A stretch of DNA of 64,000 nucleotides from Castor canadensis (lineage: Eukaryota; Chordata; Mammalia; Rodentia; Castoridae). Below, in pieces: positions 1-10,288 of the stretch. A program made the translations under genes and the position numbers. The stretch lies in contig NC_133400.1 in NCBI RefSeq assembly GCF_047511655.1, positions 4,315,001 to 4,379,000 on the forward strand, read 5' to 3'. The notes under the pieces are model-generated. The model was given only the letters and a program-made list of their open reading frames with translations, did no database searches and was not told the DNA's origin. Position 1 is the first letter of the stretch. The number at the start of each line of letters is the position of its first letter.

Positions 1-914
1 CTCTTACCTAGGCTTCCTGCTGACACCTGACACGGAAGACATCCCGAATAACATGGAGACCCCAGCCCCTCCCTAAGTGGGGACTCCATTTACACTAAGC
101 ACCCCATGTGTCCTTGCACTCTGTGCCCCATAATCAACTCAGCCAGTTCTCGCCAGCCCCCTCTGAAACAGGTGTGGGTGGCTCTACTGCACAGGTGAGG
201 TGCAGAAAGAATAGGTGGTTGACACAGGTGAGGCAGGACCCAGATCCTAACCATCTCCAGAGCCACGCTACACTGTTCTCGGGATGAAGGCCCTTGAGCG
301 CACAGGATGGCTTCCTGCCTGCCAGGAGACATGAACTTTTCTTTTCTCTTCTCCTCCAGGGACCCTACATTTGAAAGGTTTTTCTAGTCACTGCAATCAT
401 TTCGGGTGTTACTTATATCACAGAAGAGACAAATGAAAATTCTAGAACTGGGATCACCTGGTCAAGGGTAGGAACTGATTTAAATTCACAATGCTCATTC
501 TAGTCATTTCTCAGTAGGACTGCCCTTTTGGAAGGGAACCTGCCTTAGCACTCAGCATTAGCACTGAGATGCACCCCTAAAAAGGCACCAAAAGCAGTGA
601 GTGTAGATGCATGGAGAAGCAATGTCAGCAGTCATAGCAATAACCAAATCTAGCAAAATCATGGATGGGTGCTAAAACCACAAGGTGACACTACAATGAA
701 GGCAGAGTATTGCCTTCACACACCTGCTGATGGGACACACTGCCAAAAATGTGACGTCACTCTGATAATGCAGGGCATGAATCCAATCCTAAGAAGACCC
801 TGTCCAAGTTGGAAGGACAGTGTACAAGATGACCGGCCCTAACTCTTCAAAACATCAATGTCACGTAAGACGAAGAACGATGTTTCAGACAAAAGGAGAT
901 TAAAGAGGTGTGAC

Positions 915-1028
915 AGGCCAGGGGTGGTGTCAACACATCGGTAATCCCAGCACTTAGATGGCTGAAGCAAGAGGATTGCTAGCTTGAGGCCAGCCTGGGC
1001 TATGTGTGAGACCCTGTCTGAGAGAAGA
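915..1028 (+). mobile_element. B1-like SINE
   Basis: 7SL-derived head with the order: GGTGGTG, TAATCCCAGCACTTAG, GAGGCCAGCCTGGGC, GAGACCCTGTCT. It runs into a G/A-rich tail. Confidence 0.8.
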
Positions 1029-1590
1029 GGAAGGGAGAGTTGGAAAGGGGGGGAAGAGCAGAAGGGAGAGAGGCAGAGAGAGAGAGAACAAGGGGGGGAG
1101 GTGCCAGCTGATTGTAATGTCATACTGGGATGGAAAAAAATAGCAAATGGTAATTAGATGATGGAACCATATCAGTACTGAATCTCCAGAATTTGACCAT
1201 CCTACTTCATAAGGGATGACCCTGTTCTTAAGAAGTACACACTAACGTGTTTAGGGGTAAGGTGCATGTGCCTGCAATCAACCTCCACATTAAAATTCTG
1301 CTTGAGTTAGGGGTGGGTGTATTGAGGAAAAGGAAAGGATATAGGGTATGGTGATGGTTAGACATCTGACATGCCTTACTATTTCTCTTACGAATTGTGT
1401 TTAATCATGTCTCTGTGTCAGGAGCCACCCCTCCTTCAGGAATCTCCAACACTGGCCTGGCAACCTTAAATACATGTAATTGGCCTTTTAAAAAAAAGTG
1501 GTCAGAAAGACCCAGTAGCTTGGAGTATATCCCTTCACCCTCATGGGCAACAGGTGGGTTTTTTGGTTCTGACTTAGGTTTGGTTTTCAG

Positions 1591-1692
1591 TTTTTTAAGA
1601 CAGGGTCTCGCTTTGTAACCCAGACCAGACTTGAACTCATGATTCTCCTGTCTCAGCCTCCCAAAGGCTAGGATTACAAGCATGTCCCACCT
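1591..1692 (-). mobile_element. B1-like SINE, inverted
   Basis: Reverse-complement B1 signature: an AGACAGGGTCTCGC-like block, then TCAGCCTCCCAAAGGC and GGATTACAAGCATG. Confidence 0.8.
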
Positions 1693-2016
1693 GCCTCCCA
1701 GACCAGGTGGGGATAACGTTGGCCTCACCATGACCTGGCAGATGTCTGGTGGCGCTGGTGCCCTTAAACACAGGCTGCTCACCCTGCTCACTGCCAGGGG
1801 AGGGTGTGAGGATGGAGATCATCTACTTGGAAAGGTCCTAGTCTCAGGTGCAGCTCCCCATCCCTCTCCTGATTCACCAGGGCTAACCAGTCATCCACCA
1901 GCCTTATGTTCTGGACAGGGAGACCCCTGCTCGCCTCCTCCGGAACCCCCTTCCCTGCCGTGATGACTGGTGACTCCCTCCCACCAGCTGTCCTCAGTCC
2001 CAGGCCCCAGGCCTAC

Positions 2017-2488
2017 CTGCTTTCTGGTCCTCGCGGAAGGTGAGGGCGAGGCCCAGCCTGGCCGCACACTGCTCCAGCAAGGCTACGGCCTGGCCAGGCG
2101 GCGGGTCTCTGAGCGGCAGGCTCAGCTGCTGGACAGCCGGCGGGAAGTCCCCAGCAGGCCCTGCAGGTGGGACAGAGACCCTCGAGGACCTCCCCACGGC
2201 CACCCCAGGGTCTTCCCGAGCCCACACTGCCCCGAGCTGCCCGACTCCAGCGCCTGCCCCCGACCCACCATCCCCTGCCGCTGCCACCGCCTCCAGTGGG
2301 GCCTGGGGCTGCTCTCTCCGCTCCCTGTCCTCCTCTGCACCGGGGTCAGGCAGGGGCCCCCAGGTGTCTTGGCCCAGGCTGGCTGAGGGCCTCCAAGGAC
2401 CCGGGTTGATCTGTAGCGAGGCTGCCAGGCGAGGCTTCCTACGGACGCCATCGTCCGTGCCTGAAGTGGTGCTGGCCAGCGAAGCCAT
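2017..2488 (-). CDS. ADAD2: ADAD2 first coding exon (partial gene)
   Basis: First coding exon of adenosine deaminase domain containing 2, a germ-cell RNA-binding protein with one dsRNA-binding motif and a deaminase-like domain. The ATG is at 2488 (minus) and the frame stays open for 157 codons to a donor reading GCAG|gtaggc, leaving phase 1 at 2017. The start [14 protein letters not shown] and the following [14 protein letters not shown] match the human N terminus as I recall it ([14 protein letters not shown]), as do SLPLRDPP and LTFREDQ near the exon end. The rest of this exon is Gly/Pro/Ala-rich and poorly conserved. The exon that would start the dsRNA-binding domain was not found to the left, so the gene continues beyond position 1. 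The position next to TAF1C in divergent orientation agrees with human synteny. The start rests on N-terminal similarity. Confidence 0.85.
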
Positions 2489-2760
2489 AGCTAGACACGA
2501 TCTCGTGCTGCCTGCGTCCTTTTACACGCTGACCCGCTCCCACCGCGTGGGAAGCACGTGCCTGACAGCACATGGAGCGCTCCTCCCCTGCCCCAGCACT
2601 GACCAATGAGAGCTTGAAGTGCTGTGGGAAAGATAACGCAACCAGCCAATAGGAAGACCAGGCTCCCCGACCTGCGCAGCCCGGATGCAGACTGGTCAGT
2701 TGAGCATCCTGGTCAACGTGCAATCGTATGGGCTGGGGCTGGGCGCGCGGGTGCAGTGTG
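2489..2760 (-). promoter_or_regulatory. ADAD2: ADAD2 promoter region, GC-rich with two CCAAT boxes
   Basis: GC-rich sequence directly upstream of the ADAD2 start. Two CCAAT motifs are visible on the plus strand near 2603 and 2645, and an E-box-like CACGTG lies near 2557. No TATA box is evident. The transcription start is not fixed by sequence alone. Confidence 0.45.
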
Positions 2761-3104
2761 GGAGACGCTGCATCAGCCTTTGGTCTAGGCTTGGGTGGTC
2801 CTGGAGAAAGAGGGTCTGGTGGCTTCTGGTCCAGCTTCACACTCTGGTTTCTGCCCCAGGGCACTGCCAAACCAGAGACTGTCAAACCCCTTAAGCTCCT
2901 GGGCCCGGGTCCTGGTTGCATGAAGGCCGGTGTTTACACTGTAGCAGCCCCACAGTTTAAAATGTAGCATCTACCTTTTAAACTTCACTGTAGGCCTTTC
3001 TGAAGCTAAAAGGGGGTGCTTGCTAGCCAAAAAACTAGCCATTTGGCATCCTGGCATTCCCCAACAAAGGATTTTTGAGTTGGCTTCTGAGTAAACTACA
3101 AAAT

Positions 3105-3182
3105 GGACTAGCTAAGTGGTTTAAGTGCTAGAACACCTGCCTAGCAAGTGCAAGGCCTTGAGTACCGCCAAAAAAATAAATA
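3105..3182 (+). mobile_element. ID-like tRNA-derived SINE
   Basis: Contains the internal promoter-like block TAGCTAAGTGG, then CACCTGCCTAGCAAGTGCAA and GAGTACC, followed by an A-rich tail. This is the tail module of the composite SINEs found throughout the window. Confidence 0.75.
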
Positions 3183-3539
3183 AGCCATCAGTTCTTTAAG
3201 GAAAAGGGCTAGAAATGAAGGGAGATAGGAAAAATAGGATGAAGCCAGCGACGAGGACAATTTCCATAAGTTCTGCTATGGAATGCGTGTTTGCTTGAAG
3301 GAGACCGCAAATTAATTCTGAGTCCTACCATAACTGGGATAGGTAGCCAGTTACTCAGTTTCATGTCTGTTGGGGCAGTGGCTCCTGGTGCTGCTGCTTT
3401 GTATTCAGCCCTGACAGTGCTGATGGAGATGTGTCAGTGTGCAGACTGGGACATCGGAGCAGTTGGTGGAAAGAGTGAACTTTTGTCTTCGGAAGAGCAG
3501 TTGTGGTGGCCTGGATAGATTCAATACATTTCAAGGATC

Positions 3540-4085
3540 GATGTCAAGAATAACAATCCTAGGGAGGTCACATAGGAGAGAGGGAGGGTAAAAGAAGGAA
3601 GTTAAGAAGGTGAATATGGTTGATGGACTTTCTAAAGAAGAATGAATATAGAATTTTTAAACCTGTTCAAATCACCATAAGAAGTGAACTAACTTAGGAG
3701 ACACATAGAGGGAACGAACCAATTCGAGTTATAATACATATATACATTGAAATGTCACAGTGAAATACCCTGTATAGCTATCTTGAACAGAGAACAGAAA
3801 TGTTTCCAAAACAGAGCACAGGAATGTAAATCAGGCCCTGTCTGGGGGGTTGGTAGCAGTGGGAGGGGGAGGATATAAGGAAAGAGTGAAGGAGGGTGAA
3901 TGTGGTGGAAATACTCATGTACATAATGGAAAAAAATGAGATCTGTTGAAATTATTCTGGGAATGGGAGTAGAGGGGAAAAGGAGAATGATGAAGGGGTT
4001 GAATTCACTATGACATATTGCAAGAACTTTTGTAAATGTCACATTGTACCCCTGTACAACAATAATTTTAAAAATTTTTAAAAAG
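3540..4085 (+). mobile_element. L1 3' UTR fragment
   Basis: Purine-rich block with GGGAGG/GGAAG runs followed by a block around ACATATTGCAAGAAC and a run of A-rich units. The terminal 90 bp closely resembles the sequence at about 31520-31620, so both are 3' ends of one repeat family. Assignment to L1 is by style of the 3' end and is not proven. Confidence 0.55.
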
Positions 4086-4239
4086 AAGAATCCTATTTTT
4101 TGTGTGTATGGCCTCAATGGAATGGAATGGAATGAGGCCTCATGGAGAGAAGAGGCCACTGGGCAGTGTTCAGAAATGGCGGCACATAGCCAAGACAGGA
4201 GCAGAGTCACCAAATCCAGGTAGCACCCAGAGGCACACC

Positions 4240-4560
4240 AGCAGCAGGGTCCATGAACAAAGGGTGATACAGTCATACAGTGGAATATTACTCAGCAGTT
4301 TAAAAAGAAGCTACTACCACGTGCACAACATGGGCAGGTCCTACAATTCCATTTATACAAAGTTCATGAGCTGGTGAAAGTGATGTGTGGTAATGAGTCA
4401 CCAGGGTGGTAACTTCTTGAAGAGGGTATTGACTGGTCAGCAGCACCAGGGGATTTTCTTGAGTGGCAGGAATGTTCCCTGTCTTCATCTGGGATGTAGG
4501 AACATGGGTTTATACCTATGTGAAAACCCAATGAGCATTTCAAAAGGGAATTGTCCTCCT
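4240..4560 (+). mobile_element. Old L1 3' fragment
   Basis: Shows the L1 ORF2-end and 3' UTR signature, including TACAGTGGAATATTACTCAG and the block around AAAAAGAAGCTACTACC, diverged from any intact copy. Confidence 0.6.
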
Positions 4561-4667
4561 GGTGCAGATGCCGAATGGGTGTCTTACAAGGGTGTTGAGG
4601 TTCAGGCATGGTTAAAGAGATTGTAAACAAGGAGGACAAAGGTGAAGGCACCTCCTCCAGGAAGGCA

Positions 4668-4985
4668 TCTGTTCAATAATTGATCTTGATAAGGCATGCC
4701 TGTTTCTTGATCTCTGAACCATTGCTTAAAAATAATTGTTCTTTCTGTCCCTTTTGTTCTGATCTTAATCTGCTGTGCTACGTCCCTTTCTTGCTGACGC
4801 CCAGGATATGATTGATTGTTCACAAAAATATTTTTTAGCCACTTGGTGTACTCAATAAAAGCTGCAAGGCATGCTGATTAGAGGAGCTAGTCTTCAGCTG
4901 GTTCCCCCTCAGCTTCTCTTCCACAGATTCCTGTGTTCAAGTAATCCTTCATCTCACTTCATGTGTGCTGGTCACAACCCGCCAT
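4668..4985 (+). mobile_element. LTR of an old endogenous retrovirus, solo
   Basis: Solo-LTR-like fossil with a retroviral poly(A) block near 4853 (CTCAATAAAAGCTGC) followed by a pyrimidine-rich U5-like part. No internal retroviral genes are seen beside it. Family is likely ERVK/IAP-like, with modest certainty. Confidence 0.5.
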
Positions 4986-5003
4986 AAGGGTGATGCAGAA
5001 TAT

Positions 5004-5445
5004 ATTGGTGTGGGCAAACAATGGTCCCCCAAGATGTGCACATCTAGTCCCCAGAGCCTGTCATTTATGATGTTATTTGGCAAGGAAGGATTAAGGTTTC
5101 TAATCGGCCAACCTTAAAATAGGGAGACTATTCGGAATTACTGGGGACCCAGTGTAATCACAAGGGCTGTTGTTAAATGGGGACAGAGAAACAGAAGCAT
5201 TAGAATCAGAGAGATGGCATCACAGGAAAGATTCAACTGGCCAGTCTGCTTTGGAGACAGACAGAAGGGGACATGAACCAACAAAGGCAGGCAGCTTCCA
5301 GAAAATGGAAAAGACAAGACAATGGATTCCCTAGAGCCATTTTGATTTCAGTGAGACATGTTGGACTTCTGATCTCTAGAACTGGAAGATACTGTGTTGT
5401 CTAAGTCACTTTGTGGTAACTTGTTACAGCAGCAATAGGAAACAG
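5004..5445 (+). mobile_element. MLT1-like LTR (ERVL-MaLR), old
   Basis: Starts with an MLT1-type opening and ends with the characteristic CTAAGTCACTTTGTGGTA and CAGCAATAGGAAAC. It is strongly diverged, an ancient solo LTR. Confidence 0.7.
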
Positions 5446-5447
5446 GT

Positions 5448-5608
5448 TTAAATGGATGTGGTGTTGCATGTTGGTAAACCCATGGTGATCCCAGTCAAGA
5501 GGTTGAGGCAGGAAGGTCAGAAGTTCAAGGCCAGCCTGCACTACATAGAGTTGGAGGCCAGCTTGGACTCCATAGTAAGACACTGTCTCAAAATAAATAA
5601 ATGGTCTG
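5448..5608 (+). mobile_element. B1-like SINE
   Basis: B1 signature with GGTGATCCCAGTCAAGAGG, GGCAGGAAGGTC, CAAGGCCAGCCTGCACTA and GACACTGTCTCAAAATAAAT. It carries a short duplicated GGCCAGC segment. Confidence 0.75.
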
Positions 5609-6944
5609 TAGTGGTTTTTTGTAAGCCTAGGTAACCCCAATTTTTTTAATCACAAGCTGTTACAAAAATGTGAATTCTGATTTATTATAAATGGTAATTA
5701 TCCTTTAAATATATTTTCACCAAAACCATAGAGATGCAGCCTGAGCTCGTCCTGTTGATGGCCATGCACTCCTGGATGACCTAATTGGTAAAGCCCATCC
5801 ATTCCACTAAGCCAGACTTACTCCCTCTCACAAGGAGTCTGACTTCATTTTCCAATTTAAATGAATATGTTGATATTTTCCCAGGAGAACCATCTCATCT
5901 CATTCCCTCTTTCACTGATTGAATATTTACAGAGCACTATTTGGGACGTATTGGGTACTGACCCAGGTGGCACATTTCCTGCCCTTGAAGAGGGACCTCC
6001 GAGCTCTGTTCCTGAGGTAGACAGCTAGAAAAGCTACAGCCTAACCAAGAGCTTGAGGTCTCACTGAGACAAGACATCACAGCCAGCAGTGTTTGGTTCT
6101 GATTGTCTCTTCTCTTTTGAAAAGATGTTTTATGGGAGGCAGAAAATTTAGGGAAAGTACTCCAGCCAGGTCATGGGAAACAGGTGGCCTCTTTGCACAT
6201 CATCTCAGGGGAACAGGTTGATCTAGCTCCACCCAGAACTGCCCCCAAAATGTCCCTTTTGAAATAGCATTTTCATCTGGACCTAAACTGGGGCATGCTC
6301 ACAAAGGCCCCTAATTATAGCTCACTGAAATCACATGAACTGTCAATCACCAAAACCACTCTGAGTATCGCCCAACTCTCTTCCCTTTGCTCACCCCATC
6401 CAAACCAAGGCACTGGTGCCCTCAAGCTATAAGTGCTGCTTTGCACTCAGAGCCTGTTTCTCTCCCCCTTCCTTGAGGAATGTGTTTTCCTGCTTTCACC
6501 TTCAGCAAAACTCTGCTGCTTCTTTGCAATCTGTGTATCTCCATCCAGTTCTTTGTTTGAGACTCCAAGGACCTGAGATCTCGACGAGGGTCTTCTGAGG
6601 ACACTTGCTAGTGACAGGAACATAACATACCTACAGAAAAGTGTACAGATCAATGAATTTTCACTCACTGCACACACTCGTGATCTGCACTCAAGTGAAG
6701 AAACATAATATTGACAGCCCTCAAAGACCACTTCCCATCATTACTTCCTTACTTGATCTTATAGGATCTCTCTCCCATAGAAGATTTTACAATTACTTTC
6801 TTATTCAGCATCATCGTAGGGCAGTGCCCCATCGTGGGGAAACAGTGACTATGAAAAGACCATCTGATTCCAGTTACCTCCTAGATACAATTCATACATA
6901 CTGAAGTTGGAACCTGCAAATTGATGCTTGAAAACAGGGGTTTT

Positions 6945-7110
6945 TTACAGTGTGGCCTCTGGACTAGTAGCATCAATTCCACCCAGACTTACCAGGGAAC
7001 TTATTAGAAATGCAAATTAGTGAGTCACACGGGAGACCTACTGAATCATAAATCTACTGGACCCAGCAAACTGTCCAAGTGATTCTGGTGTACTCTTAAG
7101 TTACAAAGCT
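6945..7110 (+). mobile_element. MER5-like hAT DNA transposon remnant
   Basis: Contains GGGAACTTATTAGAAATGCA, GACCTACTGAATCATAAA, CCCAGCAAACTGTCCAAGTG and GATTCTGGTG in the order known for MER5A/B nonautonomous hAT-Charlie elements. Diverged and truncated. Confidence 0.65.
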
Positions 7111-7764
7111 AATGGACTAGGATAATGGTAATGTCACCAGATGAGGGATGAGGGGGTTCCCTTGGATTCCCAGGTTTTAGAGAACATTGCTGGAACTTGA
7201 GATGCACAGGTGAAAAACATTTCAAAGTGCTTTACAACAAGGAGTCTTATAAGGTGGAAGTTTTGGCATGAATTTACTTTAGTGTAACAAGATAAAGTAG
7301 GGAGAAGTGGGGGAGAAAGAAACATTTCTGCTCCCCATGCAGAAAATGGGATTAGAAACTCATGATGGTTGTTCTTATCTGTGGCTTCCTACTTTGAGCT
7401 GGAGGCTACACTGGTCATGTCTTCTATCAGCCCTTTATCACTAGACAGTGGTTCTGGGTGGCTAAGATGAGTGCTGCTTACTATTTTTAAAACCTGGAGA
7501 TGTGACCTAGGTGTACAACAAGCAGGAACCACAGGTAAGTTTTAGGACTTCCTTTAGCCAAACATGCCTTCTGTTTTTCTGCCTCTCTACCCATTCATGG
7601 AGTTGCAGCTTCCATGTCTCAGACTGATGCAGGCACCTCTTCATGTCTCCCTGTTCTTGTAACATCTAAAAGGTGGGAGAAGGGAGCTACCTGCTGTAGT
7701 TGTTTTCAGTTTCTGTAAGAGGTGCTTAAACTGCTTTTGCTGAAAAGCATTGTCTTCTTACTTG

Positions 7765-8400
7765 GGCCCACAAATTAACTAAAGACAGGAAAAAAGCTTA
7801 GCTTTTCCATTGTCCTTTGCTCTGAGCCATTCTTTCCTGTAGCCACCTTGGAATCAAGGAAAGACAGGAATGACCGAAAACTCTTTACGACATGGGATGG
7901 AAACTACCTAAAGAAAAACAGAGCCGTGAAGGACAGACCACCCCTCCAAATGAGGACAATTACCTATAATGATTACTCCTAAAGTAGGAGTAATCATGTC
8001 TTGGAAACCAGATCCCTCCCTCAAGTGATGACAGTGATCATCTTTCCAGAATCCTTGAAGAACAAGGACTGAGATAATGGTCAATCAAGCCCCACTTGAC
8101 CACTGGAACACACCTGTGACTGGGGCTGTTTAATTACACATACTTTTTTGTCCCTCGCTCTAGTTCTTTGTCTATTTAAAGCCATAGTTCATGTCTGTAC
8201 CCTAAAGGTGACTGAAGACGGGCTGAGTGCTTACTCTGCCTCTGCCCACAGCGTGTCCTGGGCCTTGTAATAAATCTTCTTTCTCTGCCCTTCACCATGT
8301 CTCTTTATTTGGTGTATAGGTGTGAGTATCCAGACTTGACATGGAGTCAGTAGTTTGGGCTTTGGGTCAAAACTCTGGTTTCATTTCCACTTTCTGGTTC
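7765..8400 (+). mobile_element. ERV LTR fossil, same family as at 57.3-57.9 kb
   Basis: LTR with a poly(A) block near 8268 (TAATAAATCTTCTTTCTC). It shares several blocks in order with the element at about 57270-57870, including GCCCACA, TTAACTAAA, CTCAAGTGATGACAGTGAT and TCATGTCTGT. No internal genes lie next to it, so it reads as a solo LTR. Boundaries are approximate. Confidence 0.6.
7969..7997. repeat. Perfect 13-bp inverted repeat
   Basis: ATGATTACTCCTA, 3-nt loop, TAGGAGTAATCAT. It lies inside the LTR at 7765-8400. Confidence 0.95.
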
Positions 8401-8649
8401 TAATGTCTGAGTCTGGTCCTTTAATATTTATCAATATTTCCTATCTCCTCATCTCTCCGTCCTGCCTCAGATTCACACAAGCGTTTGAGAAGCTCCGCCT
8501 CAAGCTGCCCCTAGCTCTGCTCTCCCTGAACCTCTCCCTTTATTCGTAAAAGCCCGTTTTTTAGAATCTAGGACAATCATGGGACTAATACAGCGCTCCT
8601 AGTAGGTGCACAGTGTTTTAAGTGAATGGATTTAATCTTCACAACACCC

Positions 8650-9260
8650 CGTGATATAGAAAATCCGTGGGGCAGAGGTGGGATCTGGAGGCAAGTCAAC
8701 GCGGGCCCCCAACATGGGACCTGGTGGGATTCATTTCAACTGCCAACGCGCCGCCTCGCCGCCAGTTCCCCCTCCGCCCGGGAGATGGCGCTCGAGGGAG
8801 CTCGTGAGGCCGGGCTGGGAGGAGGGACTTCCTGTCTCCCAGGGAGCACTTCCGGTCGGGCACGCCGTTCAGTGAAGGCTGTGGTTGCTGCTCCTTTGTG
8901 AGCGCTCAAGCCGGTGTTCCGCTTTCTGGCCCCTTCGTGGCACGTAGGTCAGGCGACACTCTCCCGGAGGGCCATTTCGGCGACAGGCCGGGCCGCGTGA
9001 GTGCGGGGCCGGGGATGTCGGGGAGCGTTTGGAGATGCCGCGTGGTTTGGGGGGGGGCTCGGTCCCCGGCGCAGGCTCACGTGTGTCGCCTGGCGTCAAA
9101 GCAGACCCGCCAGAGTTCTGCAGCCTCGGGAGTCTCATGGGGACAAGAACTTCTGTCTAAAGCTGGTCCTGCCCGGCCACCCCTGGGAAAACCTCCGGGG
9201 AGGGCGGGAGCCCCCCGGGGAAGTCGAGGCAGCTTTTTTCTGAGATCGCGGGCTCCGCTG
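8650..9260 (+). promoter_or_regulatory. TAF1C: TAF1C CpG-island promoter
   Basis: CpG-rich block around the presumed TAF1C start. Two ETS-type sites sit close together, ACTTCCTG near 8828 and CACTTCCGG at 8847-8855, typical of TATA-less housekeeping promoters. Transcription probably begins just downstream. No TATA box is seen. Confidence 0.65.
8860..8996 (+). other. TAF1C: TAF1C noncoding exon 1
   Basis: The 3' edge is a strong donor, GGCCGC|gtgagt, at 8996/8997 inside the CpG island. The 5' edge is only estimated from the ETS sites. The exon has no ATG in frame with the coding sequence, which begins in the next exon at 10289. Confidence 0.55.
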
Positions 9261-10287
9261 TGCGTTCCTAGGCTTGTCCCTTCTTCGTATGTACAGCTCT
9301 TGTACGTACTGACTGTTAGCCTTGGGGGAATCACCAGGGCTCTGGCATTTAAAACTTCCCTTCCTGTGGGGCTGTTAGAGCAGTTTGAACCCGACAGCTT
9401 CATCTGGCTCTGGCAGAAGACAGGGCCAGGGAACTGGGAAAGGCTTCCTGAGTCAAAAAGCTGAAGGACTTTGTAGGTGGGAAGGGATTCTAAGATTAGA
9501 GGGGCTGTGCAAAGGCCCTGGGGTGAGGAGCTGCATAGTGCAGAATGCTTAAAGAAGGTTAGTGTGGTTGGAGCCAAAGCACCAGAGATGAGCTGGAGAC
9601 CTTTCTTGTGTGTGTTTTCCAACCTATATGGACGCAGCATCTCTGAGAGGCGGAGGTGCTCCCTGACCGCCGTGGCTGCTGTCAGTCCTATGAAAGCCAC
9701 GTTTTCACAGGGTTTCACTGAGCACCTCTTCCTTTCCTGCCGCTGTTCCCTCCCATCAGGAAAAGGAAAGTGGTAGCAGCAGCCAGGCTACATGGACTGA
9801 GGAGTGAGCCAGGTACAGTCCCTGCCCTCAGGAAGCTCACAGTCTGGGGAAGGAGATCTGAGCACAGGAGAAGTGACAGCTAGAGCAGGCTGATAGACAC
9901 TTGGGGGGACCAGTTGCTGGAGCGGTGTGGTGGGCTCTGTAGTGCTGAAGGCTTATACTGAGATTGTGCCAGTGTTTGCTGCGGGAAGTATGGAGAGGTG
10001 GTAGTTCACAGCTGGACTCTGGTTAGGTTTAGGCTGCGCCTACCTTCCCAGGGCAGCTATCACGGCAGCTGTGCAACTGCACCCTTGCTGTCACCGTCCC
10101 CTCCCTCACAATGAGTGAGTGGTTCTCCTGTTGCCCGGCTACGCCTTGGTGTGAGACGTACACTGGTTTTTACTATTTCTTAACACAGACACTTTGGGGC
10201 ATTTTTATCCTCCTGGGAACCTTGGGAGCCTTGTTCAGATCACATCTCCAAAGAAGGCCCCTGTGACCTGAGGTGCCTGCTTTCCAG
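8997..10287 (+). other. TAF1C intron 1
   Basis: GC-rich at its left end, otherwise unremarkable. No repeats were recognised. Long ORFs here on both strands track GC content and are not supported as genes. Confidence 0.55.
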
Positions 10288-10288
10288 G

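Larger units (their letters stand above)
1..2016. other. ADAD2 intron 1 (3' part beyond the edge)
   Basis: Noncoding stretch left of ADAD2 exon 1. It holds a B1-like SINE at about 915-1028 (plus), a purine-rich tract at about 1021-1100 and an inverted B1-like SINE at about 1591-1692. I find no convincing second ADAD2 exon. The rest is unrecognised. Confidence 0.6.
2761..8650. other. Intergenic ADAD2-TAF1C
   Basis: No gene recognised. It contains an ID-like SINE (about 3105-3182), an L1 3' region (about 3540-4085), another old L1 3' fragment (about 4240-4560), an LTR fossil (about 4668-4985), an MLT1-like LTR (about 5004-5445), a B1-like SINE (about 5448-5608), a MER5-like piece (about 6945-7110) and an ERV LTR (about 7765-8400). 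The intervals 5610-6940 and 7110-7760 hold only short unrecognised ORFs. Confidence 0.6.

Noticed and set aside
1827-1910. Possible ADAD2 exon 2 on the minus strand, 28 codons with splice-like ends (VDDWLALVNQERDGEL)
   Set aside because: Its open frame needs phase 0, but exon 1 ends in phase 1 and joining gives a stop. It does not resemble the human sequence that should follow.
2040-2609. Long plus-strand ORF of 189 codons
   Set aside because: Antisense shadow of the GC-rich ADAD2 exon 1, with low-complexity Pro/Ser composition.
3755-4276. 173-codon minus ORF
   Set aside because: Lies antisense to L1-type 3' sequence.
9077-9718. 213-codon minus ORF in TAF1C intron 1
   Set aside because: No family signature and no splice or synteny support; GC-rich chance ORF.
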